A DNA stretch of 64,000 nucleotides from contig JADWOT020001723.1 in NCBI GenBank assembly GCA_036345935.2, positions 1 to 64,000 on the forward strand, read 5' to 3'. Origin of the DNA: Taenia hydatigena (lineage: Eukaryota > Platyhelminthes > Cestoda > Cyclophyllidea > Taeniidae). Below, piece after piece: positions 23,483-34,412 of this stretch (within the stretch, counting starts at the first letter, position 1; each line of letters starts with the position of its first letter). Below the pieces are notes generated by a model, which made no database searches, had not been told where the DNA came from, and saw only the letters and a list, made by a program, of their open reading frames with translations. A program made the position numbers and the translations under genes.

Positions 23483-26400
23483 CTATTGATTCGCTTTGGT
23501 TAAACCATCTGGTGGTTTGCCTTCTTCTACGACTAAGTAGGCTTCGTCCTCGTAGCCGACCGGGGGAGCACCTCTGTAAGGCCGGATCTTATTGTGATGG
23601 ACGGTTATTGGCTGGGTACGGAGTTCCGCATTCCGGACGAGGTAGTTCGTAGGGGACAGGACCTTTACTACGCGGAAGGGATCTTTACTCCAAGGGTGGT
23701 AAAATTTGCGATGTGTCCCAGGTGGAGGAATTGGCCGATATATTTGGACGAGATCTCCTTCGTGGTAGGCAGTGAGTCGACTGTGCTTGTCGTAGTATTT
23801 CTTTTGTCGGGTATGAGACATTTGAAGGTGTCGACGGGCGAGATTAAACGTCTTTCGTATCCCTTCTTTGAGACGTAGTGCGTACTCCGGGGCGTTGTCG
23901 GTAGCCACTTCCTTGCGCGGGAGGAAAACGTCAGAGGGAACTCTCATTTCGCGGCCGGTGAGCATCTTGAACGGAGAGACACCGGTAGATGTGTGGACTG
24001 TAGCCCTATAGGCAAGAAGAGCACGTCCAAGGTTTAAATCCCAATCTTCCGGCCGTGCCTCCTTCGTGAAAGCCTTCAGTAACCCTATCAGGGTTCGGTT
24101 AGTTCTTTCCACTTGTCCATTGCCCTGAGGATGGCCAGGTGTCGTGCGCGTCTTTGCGATTCCGAGGGACTTGCATAGTTCGGTAAAGAGTCGGCTTTCA
24201 AAATTAGGGCCCTGGTCGCTATGGACTGATTCAGGCACTCCGTGCTGACAGATCCAACGATTGAAAAAGGTCGACGCGACTGTCTCGGCGTCTTGGCACT
24301 TCATGGGCTCCGCTTCAGCCACTTTCGTGAAGTAGTCAACCATAACTAAGATATATCGGTTTCCCCTCTTAGTAAGGGGCAGGGGCCCCATGATGTCGAT
24401 ACCCACTCGTTCGCCCGGAAATCCCGTAAGCATAGGCTGCAGAGGCGCCACTGCTGTGGAGTGAGGGTTCTTGAACCTGCTGCAAGTAATGCAGGTTCGG
24501 CAGAAGTCGTGCACGTCTGGGGAGAGGGAGGGCCACCAATATCGTTTCACCGAGGCCTCCACCATCTTCTTCTCACCGACGTGGCCCAACTGTTCATGCA
24601 GCTCTTGGAGGGCTGTTTGTATCAGGGAACCCGGAACAACCAAGCGTTTGGGAGACGTGGCATCTTCTTGGTACCACAAGACTTCGTCCTCCAGGGAGAG
24701 TTTGGACCAATGCTGCCATATCTGCCTGGCTGCCTTGCTGGATGATTTCATCTCTTCCGCAGTGGGCTTGGACGAGGATGCCAGAAACCTGTCGTATACC
24801 AAGGACGTGTCGGGGTCTGTACTCTGTGTGTTACTCCACTGATGTTTAGTCGGCTCGCTTAAAAATAGGGTTCCCACTACACCGCCATGCCTTTCCACTG
24901 AGAGGGGCCTGCGGGATAAGGCGTCTGCGTTGCAATGCGAGTTTCCTTTTCTGTACTGCACAGTGAAATCATATTGTTGCAGTTCCTCGTACCAGCGTGC
25001 AATCGAACGATCGATCTCCTTCATAGTTTTCAACCAGGTCAGCGCCTGGTGGTCTGTTCTCACTTGTTTCGTGCGATCTTCAGTGACTGCCATCCCGTCT
25101 GACGAGACTGTGTGCCCCAGAAAGTTGACTGAACGGCGGAGAAAATGACATTTCTTTGGATTCAAGGTCAAACCTGCCTCTTGCAGACGGTCTAGGACTA
25201 GTTTAAGGTTGGCGTTGTGCTCGCGAATGTCTCCCCCAAAAACGAGAACGTCATCTAAGTAGATTATGCAATGCTTCGGGAAAAGCCCAATCAGTGCGGT
25301 CTGCATCAGGCGCTGAAATGTGGCTGCGGCATTGCAGAGTCCGAACGGCATGGTCTGGAATTCATAGAGTCCGTTGGGTACTATGAAAGCCGTCTTCTCT
25401 CTATCTTTTTCCGCCACTTCTACTTGCCAGTATCCCGATTTTAAGTCTAGGGTGGAGAACCGCTTCGATCCATGCAAAGCGTCCAAGGAGTCGTTGATGT
25501 GAGGTAGGGGGAAGGCGTCCTTCTTGGTTACGGCGTTTAACTTCCTGTAATCGATGCACAGCCGTAGACTACCGTCACTTTTCTTCACTAGTGCGATTGG
25601 AGAAGCCCATGGTGACTTGGAAGGTTTGATCACATCGTCCTTGATCATCTCCTCCACCAGACGGTTCACCTCGTCCTGGAGGGGCGGAGGTATACGTCTG
25701 GGTGGTTGCCAAATGGGCCTGGCCTCGCCAGTGTCGATCGTGTGTTTGACCATCCTTGTTCGCCCGAGTTTTGTTCCTTGCCATGAGAACATGCTTGGAT
25801 ACTTGCTAAGCAAGGAGCGCAGCTCCTTTCTCTCGCCATCGGTGATGTGCGTTAAATGGGAGCAAAGCTCATCCAAGTTGTTGATCGGGATGGCTGCAGC
25901 TTCAAAGAGGGCGCTACAGATTGCGTCTGCGTCCTTTTTGGGCGGAGATCTGGCTGGGGTAGTTTTCTTATGCCGCTGGGTCACGAGTGTCCCTTCTGCG
26001 AAATTCAGGACCGCCTTGGTGTTACAAAGGAAGTCCACACCGAGTATAGCGTCCCAAACTAACTCGGGGCACATAATGAATGGGACTTGCCACGTTTCTG
26101 TCCCCAATGAGACTTTTAGTGACGTCTCTCCTTTTACTTTCATCTTTCTCCCCTCTGCTGAGAGAAGTTTTGCGAAGGAAGGACCCGTGCGGAACTTTTT
26201 GTGGAGATCTGGGAACGCTTGAGGGTTCACTAATGACTTAGCTGCGCCTGAGTCAAGAAGAAAACTGCAGGGGCGTCCCTCTAGCTTGCCGGAGACTCGC
26301 ATAAGGGGAAGAGAACCACGGGGTGATAAGCAGGATAGGGAATAATGCTGCTCATCTGCTTTTGCGGAACGGAGCGGAGGGGTCCACCGCGGACGTGTGG

Positions 26401-26998
26401 AACTTGGTCGTCGGTGGGTCGTGTGGAGCGACGAAGTCAGGAGGAGTTCCTGACGTTTCCTCGTGGCTGCATCGACCAGCTGGCTGAGGTCGCTGGTCTT
26501 CAGGGCCTGGAGTTTCGCGGCGATAGACGAAGGACGAACGCCGGCTTTGAACTGGACAGCCACCCATCTTCTCACCTTGTTAGGTGGGCAGCCCCTGAAA
26601 GCCCGTTCAGCGAGGATTTGCAGTGCTCCCGCGAAGTCCTCGTCGCTTTCGCCCGATTTTTGCTCACGGAGAAAGAACTCCCTAGCAAGCGACTCCTCTC
26701 GTTGGTCGATGACGAGCTGGGCCAGAATTTCGCAGCACTCGTCTAGATCGGAGTCGGGTGAGACCCCAGCATCAACCGCTGCGGAGAACAGCTCTTGCGG
26801 AAGAGCGTGTAGGATCAGCGGAATCCTCTGCCGCTGGGGATACAAGTGGATGTTAAACCTAACGGTTTTCATCCAATCTCCGAAATTCATCCCTTCCTTG
26901 AAATGGGGAAGGTCCGCCAACGCTGCCACCAGTGTAGAGGGTTCCTCCTCCCCCTCCTGGTTACCCTTACCAGCAGAAGTCTGAGTGCGTTTGGACAT
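23483..26998 (-). CDS. Gag-Pol polyprotein of Ty3/gypsy element (RNase H-deleted)
   Basis: 1171 codons in one frame. Residues 1-190 are Gag (no CCHC knuckle). Protease has DSGA at 249-252. Reverse transcriptase covers about 425-640, with LDLKSGYWQVEV at 517-528 and the catalytic YLDD at 580-583. Integrase has a zinc-binding HX4HX29CX2C (H801, H806, C836, C839), catalytic D868, D928 and E964 (D-X35-E spacing), and a GPY/F-like module near 1103-1121. After KQV (residues 644-646) the sequence jumps to RTDHQALTWL. In intact relatives this gap holds the RT connection and the RNase H active-site carboxylates, roughly 150 residues. Only the RNase H tail (NADALSR, 690-696) remains. Met1 lies inside the LTR; the next Met is residue 37. 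No frameshift separates gag and pol. Confidence 0.95.
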   Translation of the reverse strand: MSKRTQTSAGKGNQEGEEEPSTLVAALADLPHFKEGMNFGDWMKTVRFNIHLYPQRQRIPLILHALPQELFSAAVDAGVSPDSDLDECCEILAQLVIDQREESLAREFFLREQKSGESDEDFAGALQILAERAFRGCPPNKVRRWVAVQFKAGVRPSSIAAKLQALKTSDLSQLVDAATRKRQELLLTSSLHTTHRRPSSTRPRWTPPLRSAKADEQHYSLSCLSPRGSLPLMRVSGKLEGRPCSFLLDSGAAKSLVNPQAFPDLHKKFRTGPSFAKLLSAEGRKMKVKGETSLKVSLGTETWQVPFIMCPELVWDAILGVDFLCNTKAVLNFAEGTLVTQRHKKTTPARSPPKKDADAICSALFEAAAIPINNLDELCSHLTHITDGERKELRSLLSKYPSMFSWQGTKLGRTRMVKHTIDTGEARPIWQPPRRIPPPLQDEVNRLVEEMIKDDVIKPSKSPWASPIALVKKSDGSLRLCIDYRKLNAVTKKDAFPLPHINDSLDALHGSKRFSTLDLKSGYWQVEVAEKDREKTAFIVPNGLYEFQTMPFGLCNAAATFQRLMQTALIGLFPKHCIIYLDDVLVFGGDIREHNANLKLVLDRLQEAGLTLNPKKCHFLRRSVNFLGHTVSSDGMAVTEDRTKQVRTDHQALTWLKTMKEIDRSIARWYEELQQYDFTVQYRKGNSHCNADALSRRPLSVERHGGVVGTLFLSEPTKHQWSNTQSTDPDTSLVYDRFLASSSKPTAEEMKSSSKAARQIWQHWSKLSLEDEVLWYQEDATSPKRLVVPGSLIQTALQELHEQLGHVGEKKMVEASVKRYWWPSLSPDVHDFCRTCITCSRFKNPHSTAVAPLQPMLTGFPGERVGIDIMGPLPLTKRGNRYILVMVDYFTKVAEAEPMKCQDAETVASTFFNRWICQHGVPESVHSDQGPNFESRLFTELCKSLGIAKTRTTPGHPQGNGQVERTNRTLIGLLKAFTKEARPEDWDLNLGRALLAYRATVHTSTGVSPFKMLTGREMRVPSDVFLPRKEVATDNAPEYALRLKEGIRKTFNLARRHLQMSHTRQKKYYDKHSRLTAYHEGDLVQIYRPIPPPGTHRKFYHPWSKDPFRVVKVLSPTNYLVRNAELRTQPITVHHNKIRPYRGAPPVGYEDEAYLVVEEGKPPDGLTKANQ
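26914..26931 (-). other. Putative primer-binding site of gypsy element 1
   Basis: One base after the 5' LTR, on the element strand, comes TGGTGGCAGCGTTGGCGG. It begins with the TGG expected to pair with a tRNA CCA end. It also lies inside the gag reading frame, just after codon 22. I cannot assign a tRNA from memory. Element 2 keeps the same sequence except AGG for TGG. Confidence 0.45.
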
Positions 26999-27161
26999 CT
27001 TTACTGTTATAAGGGTGATAAATACAGTTAGGCGACTAATGGAGGTTCAGGCCGAGGGTCCGTCACGTTCCAATGAGTCTCCGCGTTCCTCCGTCACGTG
27101 ATTTAAAATTGACTTCCCGCCCCTGGCCTACAAAGCGCATTTAAAGAAATTAAGTATTACA
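26933..27161 (-). repeat. 5' LTR of gypsy element 1
   Basis: Copy of 23214-23442 with one difference (A at 27101). It encodes the first 22 residues of Gag (codons 26998-26933) before the internal region begins. No distant leader separates LTR and coding sequence. Confidence 0.95.
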
Positions 27162-27420
27162 ACTAGTGTGCCCTTATTTGTCACAGGTTATACATACAAC
27201 TTTAATTTTCCATTTGTAAATTTATCCTTTAAGGTCGTTGGTCGCCTGGCGGCGTAGCAAAAGCCATGCTGATCGTTTGCCTGTGTACCATGACTTAAGT
27301 CTGCTGGACAAGGTAACTTGCAGTTAAAAGTTATGCAAAATCCGTCAAGAAATTAAACCTGCACTAAATCACAAACAAAAGTACGTTGCCCTAGGCTTTA
27401 TAAATTAACTTGGAAACAAA
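27162..27420 (+). repeat. Duplicated block C, copy 2, part after the gypsy insertion
   Basis: It resumes with ACTAGTGTGCCCTTATTTG, matching ACTAGTGTGCCCCTATTTG near 1193 in copy C1, and continues to about 27420 (C1 about 1193-1400). It ends where inverted repeat copy iii begins. Confidence 0.6.
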
Positions 27421-27429
27421 CACCAAGCT

Positions 27430-30400
27430 TGACGATCGTCAAAACAAACGCTAAATCACTATTCAAATTGCCCAAAGCGGATTATAAGTGCAATTTGTCG
27501 GTGTGGAAACACCGCTACCATCGTGAAGTCTACAAAAACCACGCGTCAAGAGGGAAACGGGACACCGGAATGATCATCTCTGTCTTCTGGCAGCACTTTG
27601 ATGTTGAACAGCACAAACTCTCTAGATCCTGAATCCCCACTGTTTCTGATACCTACACCTCCCTATACAAGCAGTGATGACATCTCCACTGTGTTGTGTG
27701 TTCCTGTTCATTTTTATAACTAGCAATTTTAAAAATGTTACCCGTTTGTATGTGTTTATTCGCAAACAAAGGAACATGGGTGTCGAGTGATTTTGCGCAG
27801 GTGATAATAAATTTGCTTTTTGGTCGACGTGGCTGAGGTGTGTGAGGTGAGGTGGTCCACTGTAATATGCCAGAAGAGTCTCCAGATCGCAATGGGAGTG
27901 CAGCAGTCACAATTCGCTACGACTGAGTGATTAAATAGGAATGACTGTTCGGCGCACCACTTTTGTGTTGATTGGTGAGTGAGAACATAAGATATGCGTA
28001 ATGGCTTAGGCTGGGTTTTGGCAAGTCTAAGTTGATTTGAATAATAAGTTGTAATTACTGGGACAGATTGAGAACTGTTTTTTTACATAACCACGGGTAT
28101 TTTGGGCCAGTGGGCTGCCCAAAACTTCATTTGTACCCACTTACCCTATGCCAAAGCAATTCGACGTAAGGGATTGCCGCATTTTTGTTGGTGCTGCAAG
28201 TGCAATGAGCAAATTCTACTGAATTTGGACACACGCGCTTAATTGGTGATAGATTTTATTCGAATAATGTCTATGAATCTTAGTCTTTGATCCTGCATAG
28301 GAAATGTAATACTTCATGTATTGTTTAAGACCGGAAATAAATGTACTTGAGGTTCATAATTTCTAAGACACAATTTAACTGCAGATTGTGTATTTTGTTA
28401 GGCAACACAAGTCTTTAAGCTGATCAAATCGCTCATCATTTTGAGACCGTCAGCGATAACTGCTTTCCACCTCTTTGGTAAATTGGGTCCCTTGATGCAC
28501 TAAAATGTCGTGATTTTGGCAGGAGAGGCATGAATTTCACTGGAACGTGTCGCGTCTGACTGGAGCATAATTTGCTAATCATGAGTCCTCTACCTAGCGA
28601 CTCAGGGTTAGAATTCTGCCTTTGGCATCACTTTACATGTAACTCAGGTAAGAATAAAATCCATTTTATGATTCCTTACCATGCTTGTCGTGCATAAACT
28701 AACAACAGCTAGTTATTAGACAGTTGCTTTGCTTTTTATCCAGGACATTAGTCGTTAATGCGCAGTAAAATCGCTTTATACAAATATCTGTGGAACGCAT
28801 ATCTCTCAACTACATTAAAATCTTAGTCAATTTAAGTTATTGAATAGCTTTAGGGTTGTAGCTAGAAGCCTTCAAAGAAGGCGAGGAAAGGAGTTATTTA
28901 CGAAAGAGCTGCTCACCGCGTTCGACCGCCATCGGAGAGGTCAGAATGCTATCAGATTTGTACTGGTAGCCTTCATCAATGTAAGCAATGCAAGGCATAA
29001 CATGGGCGAAAAGGTGCCAAATTAGCCCGAGTACTCTCTGCTCTAGGTATTCCTCACATTGGTCTTAAAGTTATTCCAATAAGGCCCCGACCGTTATCTT
29101 GTGTGGTGCCAAGAACGTAAGTCTCCTCTGATACTATAACATTTGGTGTCATGCGGCTCTACCAAGAGTGTGCATTAACAAACAGCCAAGCTAAATGGAT
29201 ATTACACTTCCGCATGATTGGTTCATTCCAATCTAACACTAATTAGGATTAGGCCTCAAATGTTGGGTTGCTTGCGTTTCAGCGAAGTGCAGTTCGATTG
29301 TAAGACATTTAATGCCTAGAAATGAACAAAATTGGATACGAATGATTTTAATACGTAAACTAGGCTAGCCTAAGTGCATAGCTGAGATCCACTTTCAATC
29401 TTGTACTCAATTGTTTCTTTCGTCGCTGGTAGCTGCGATGTTCCTCAAGTTATGCAGCAAAAATTTAGACCTGGCCGACAGTTGAGTAGACTATTTTGGC
29501 GAAGGAAGCCAAACTTACGCAAGCATATAGAGCTCCGTTATGTTCTGTTTGCCTAGGTCCAGAATAGATCAGAATTGTAATTTAGCAGCTGAAATCATTT
29601 AGTAGTTACTTGCGGCAGTTCTCAAACCAAATTGTAAAAAGTAAGATTTGGCCGATGATGAGAGCGCCTAGTTTGTCACAGATAATTGATAACCTACACT
29701 CAAACAGTCGGGTACCTCTGCGATCAAAAATGTTCCAAATTGAAAGTCATAAGCCCATTTCATTCTGTAAATGCTTCTAACAAGTGTATAGAGCAAAACT
29801 CTTCTCTCTTTTGATCCAGAACCGGTCGGAACTGAATCTCAGCATTCTGGTTCCTTCTATGTTTGTTTGTGGTAGTTTTTGTTCGCAAACCAATTAATTT
29901 TGGCGCGTCTGTTATGTAGGATTTCCGTTTTGGCAAAGAAAGTTACGGCAGTTCTCGTTTTAAAATCGGACAACGAAGGTGTGTCCGATGTGTAGGGTGT
30001 CGATCGGGACAAGGACAGCTGGGACACTCGGCTCCAGAGACGCGTTCCCTTTTACCTCTTTTGATCGAGAATTGCTGACAATCAAGATTTGGCAGCTTAC
30101 TTCTTTTGGAAACTTATGCAGCATTTCTTGCTATAAAATCTGGCAATGTAGGTGTAACCAAAATGCAAGTTGTCTATATTGACAAGGAGAGTTGAGAGAA
30201 TACAGAAACAAAGAAAAGTGTGAAAATAAGGAGAGATTTGTGCCCTCATGGCATAGATAAAGTGGTTTAGATTTGAGCATATGGGACAAAGAAAGTAAAG
30301 CCGATTAGAGTAAATCAAGCAGTGCAGTCTTAAGAATAGATTGTTTGAGAGAGCAATAAGATGTTTCATGCTTCCCAAACACTTGTCTTCCTTTCTCTTC

Positions 30401-33400
30401 AGTAGCATCATGCAGATGATTCGCTCTTTCCATACATGCTTCTGCTTCCTCTTCCTTCTTACCCACGATCCATCCGTATGCTACTCTCATTCCTCACTTT
30501 GTTTGCGCACGTCGTTTCACTATTGTCGTATCTGGTATCCAGTGTAAATCACATAGAAAAAAGACTATGATTAGCCTCTTCTAGTGTGTCATTCGAAAAG
30601 TTGAATGCTTTTCACTAAGCCAGTTCCTTTATATTTTACTCGCTCACATAGCTAGATGAGTGGAAGAATGAATCAGTGTAGAAAAGGATGGGAGAAAGTA
30701 AGGAAGAACTGAAGAACACTGCACCGCTGATCCATACACATGACTTCTTATCTCTATGCCTCAATTTTTACCATTCCTTTGTCTCTTTCTGCTTAAAATC
30801 CTTATTACTTTGCTCCTATCGATGGCGAATGGACCGCCATTGCCATTCGCATTATAAAAGCATTTTTGTTGACACAATAGCAATCTTTAGGGGTAATTTG
30901 TCGATTCCTTAAACCAAAATTCAACCGTGCGTTACGATTGCTGTGCCGCACTTACATTTCACGTCTCAAATCTTAAAATAAGCAGCAGCATAAGGAGAAT
31001 TGCTGGTGTACAACAACTTGCTAAAGATTCATGTTCCGCTGCGGAAGAACTGTAGTGCGGTACGCACGTCTAGGCTTGACTAATTTGGACTGAGTCAGAA
31101 TAGGCAAGATTAGCAACCTAGGCTGGATTATGTCAAGCTCGAGTAAGGCGCCTTATACGTTGCTATTTAAAATGACCCGCCTAATCAACTCGACACAACT
31201 CATTTCATTGAAAGTTGAGGTGTTCTCTTTCTATCACGCAGACATTAGGATCAAGGCACGCAGACTAGAAGTAGACCTGATGACGTCTTGGGAATGAATG
31301 GAGAGGAGATCTCTTGTCTACGCCTCCTCTCTCATTTGACACTGCAATGCATCTTCAGTGAGTGTCTCCTTTTTTGCATACTGCGCTCTATGCACTTACA
31401 GGTATTGCGCCTTACCTAATGTCATACCGTCTGTGCTCCTCGCATAAAATACATTTGGAAAAGGGGAGTGAACAAATCCTACAGTTCAGATTCTCACCTT
31501 ATTTTTACACTTTAGTGTCACTAGAATATCTCGCTCCTCTGCCTCCTTCGAGCTTCTCTCTCCTTCCCTTCCTACCTCACTATCTGCCGGTGCCCTCTTT
31601 GTAGGTTTTCTTTAATCTCTCCACTAGTCCCAATCTTGGTTGCGATATGAGTAAATAATGCACGAATTCATGGCTAGATCAGAATAGTACGAGTTAGACT
31701 AGACCAGAATCAATCACGATCTGTCCGAGACAAAATCGTGTTTTAACAAAGTTTAGCAATGATTATCATCAAATCTCTATTTCTATCTTTCTGTCGCTTT
31801 GGTTTTTACTACACTACTTCGCCTCAATTCCATCTCCTACTTCTGCTCCTCCACTTAGCCTTCGAGGTTCAAAGGTGGGCGCGTTGCTCCTACTTCCTAC
31901 TTCGTAATTTGTCAGCTGTTCGAATTCCTACTTGCTCATCTCACTATCTACTCCTTATATTCTTTTTGTAACCAATTTCTTTGCATGGTTTTCTACTCTA
32001 GACCGCCCTCTCTATTTTCACCAAATATCCACGCCTTTGTATGTTTGCCTAAGTTCGTGTATGTTGCATTGTTTACCTTTGATTCCGTCGTTTGGGTAGT
32101 CGCCTGAATTGATATCTCACAAAAATAGCTAGATCATATCGACACTTCCGTCCTGGGCGTGATAAAATCTCTTTTGGTTGTCTGTTCGATGGCTAGTTCT
32201 TTGGCCATTCTACCTCAACTCTACACTTTGCTAACATTCTATCAGCCATCCACCAATTGACTTTAATTCATCAAATTGTTTTTTTCCTCCTATAACTCTA
32301 CACCCTCATTTATTTTAGATAGAAGTGGACACGGCACATGAACCTAGCAAAACTCATGCACTATGGGGAGAAAATGTGTCTCCTACAAGACGCAGTACGT
32401 GTGAGTGTATAGAATACAGTAGACGACAAAGGAAACAATCTCCAAAGATGCGTTGGAGTAAGACATGAGAAAGGAGGCGTAGACAAGAGAGAGTACTTGC
32501 CTTTCCCTGTGTGCTTTGATCCTCAGTATCTGCGAGAATGAGAAGACCTCAACTTGCATGACATGCAGTTGCATCGAGTTAATTAGACAGGCCAAATTAA
32601 AATATTAAGGCGGACTTAAATTTAATGCATAAGACGCCTGTGGTGACGGGGTATGCTCGGTAGATGAAAGCTTAACGACCCGCCCATAAATATTGCTATT
32701 AAGCTAACGAAGCGGCATTTCTGATGAAGACTCCTACTTCTGTGCTTGGAATAATTGTTGTTTTGCATTCGGAACGGCAATTGTGGTCTATGCCTTTTTT
32801 GGGCAGAAGTTAGTCAACATGAATTTTTAGCTGAATGAGACAGGGAATGATTGGAGTTGATTCGAAGAGACGAGAAGTCGCTGGAATGGAAGGAGTAAGA
32901 GTGGAGGTGGACAGAAGAGGATCGGAAATAAACGTTGTAGGATGACTCCCCGCATTGCTCTGGTGTAGCCTTCTCTACTGCCTTCTATGTTTCTACCATC
33001 TATTTTTATGAGCTGATTCAATCGCTAACTAATTTGGACGCGCATCTAGGTGAAATTTGAAGAAGTCGTTTCAATGACACGTGAACTGCCTAGTCATAGC
33101 TCCTTTTCTATGTAATTATGCTGGATATTGAATATGAAAATATTGGAATAATGCATGCAAGTGAATCTTTGGAGTAGAAGGTAGCACAGGTAGAGAAAAG
33201 GGTGGTGGAACCAAAATTTACCCCTAATTCCTGTAGCATCCATCTGTGTTTGCCCTTTATGCGTCGCTAAAATTAAGGATTGAAAGGCTTGGAGTGATGA
33301 GGAGATGGAGAGGGTTGCGACGTGAGTAAGAGATACAAATACTGCTAAGGGCAAGAATGAAACGAGGTGGGAGAGAAGCACCGACGAATAGCTAAACGGC

Positions 33401-34412
33401 ATGAATGGCAAGGCGGTAAAGCAAGCTGAATAAATGTAGGCGTGCAACACGTAGAACAGCATGTCTGACGGTTTGTCGTGTGGTGAACCAATTCAAACCT
33501 GACACGTGTAAATCGATTGCAACACGTGCCGTGTGGTGCCACTCAGTGCCGTCTAGGTGTGGACTTTGGGCAGAACTACTAGGAGGTGGTTTTGAGGGAG
33601 CTGACGCCACTCACTTCTGTGCTTTCGTGACTTGATTAAGTTATGTGCACTTAACGCATGCAAAGGAGGAGGAAGAGAATGAGAAGAACCACCGATGCTA
33701 ATGTGCTTTGACTTAAATGCGCTGCCTCGTTGTGACTGCTTGTCCTCGGCTATTCTTAAGAGGATGCCTATTATGCAGTGGCAACTCATTCCTTGCGATT
33801 ACTATGACTAGAGCGAAGGTGCGTTTCTACCGATTACTCTAATTCTATACCAAGATCCATTGTTGCCTTGCACCAGGGAGTACAATGGTGGCGAGCAAAC
33901 ATCACAACCCCGGGCGAAGCAACGAACGAATAATTGGTTACGAGGCGAAAGCGAGGGGTTTACGGAGGGTAAGTAGAGGAAAGGATGGGAAAGGTCAACA
34001 TGGGGACGTCTCTGCACGATGCTGGGGCACTGAATTTCTTATTTTTTTCTTTCTGCATGTTCTTAAATTTCACCATTGGTCCACTTTTCTAGCCATGTAT
34101 TCAAGTGGAGCATACAGAAATCAATTTAGTGGAAGGAATATGAATTTCTATCAAACACTACACTCGAGGACGCTACCCATATTAGTGAATCACACAAGGA
34201 TATCAGTTGTGACAAAAATTAGAATAGGGGGAAGGAAGGAAAGATAAAGCAGAGGAGGAGGGGAAGCTGGTGGCATAACTTACCCATAATTTTTAAACTT
34301 TTAATCTCTTCTGGTCTTTTGACGTTAAAACGGTGAAGTGTAGGATTGCGGATATCAGAGAGATTGAGAGGGAAGCAGTGGGGATGGAGGCTGAGAAGCA
34401 GATCAATGGTGA
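27430..34412 (-). repeat. Composite repeat E-D, copy iii (inverted, longest)
   Basis: The reverse complement of this interval aligns with 42488-48450. Examples: 27474-27660 matches the minus strand of 48330-48440; 30190-30560 matches 46300-46690; 33060-34020 matches 42890-43860. The outer end is sharp, because 34412 and 42488 share GTGAGTAGCT and then diverge. No reading frame is conserved across copies except a short one at 27474-27632. Together with copy iv it forms a large imperfect inverted repeat. Confidence 0.7.
27474..27632 (+). other. Conserved short open frame inside block D (copy iii)
   Basis: About 52 codons starting KADYKCNLSVWKHRYHREV and ending HKLSRS-stop. The same frame is open at 62388-62544, and its first half is also read on the minus strand near 48440-48340. 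Between the two full copies replacements are about as common as silent changes, so selection on the protein is not evident. It could be a captured exon fragment or a non-coding part that happens to lack stops. Confidence 0.35.

Larger units (their letters stand above)
23214..27161 (-). mobile_element. Young Ty3/gypsy LTR retrotransposon (element 1), RNase H deleted
   Basis: A complete 3948-bp insertion read on the minus strand: 5' LTR 27161-26933, primer-site region, gag-pol ORF 26998-23483, purine-rich tract, 3' LTR 23442-23214. It is flanked by ACTAG at 23209-23213 and 27162-27166. The LTRs are 229 bp each, run TG...CA, and differ at a single base (23382 G versus 27101 A), so insertion is recent. 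The domain order Gag-PR-RT-(RH)-IN is that of Ty3/gypsy (Metaviridae). No envelope-like ORF is seen. An in-frame deletion has removed most of RNase H, so it probably cannot copy itself alone. Confidence 0.95.

Noticed and set aside
25554..26222. 222-codon plus-strand frame
   Set aside because: Antisense shadow of the gag-pol gene, with no independent support.
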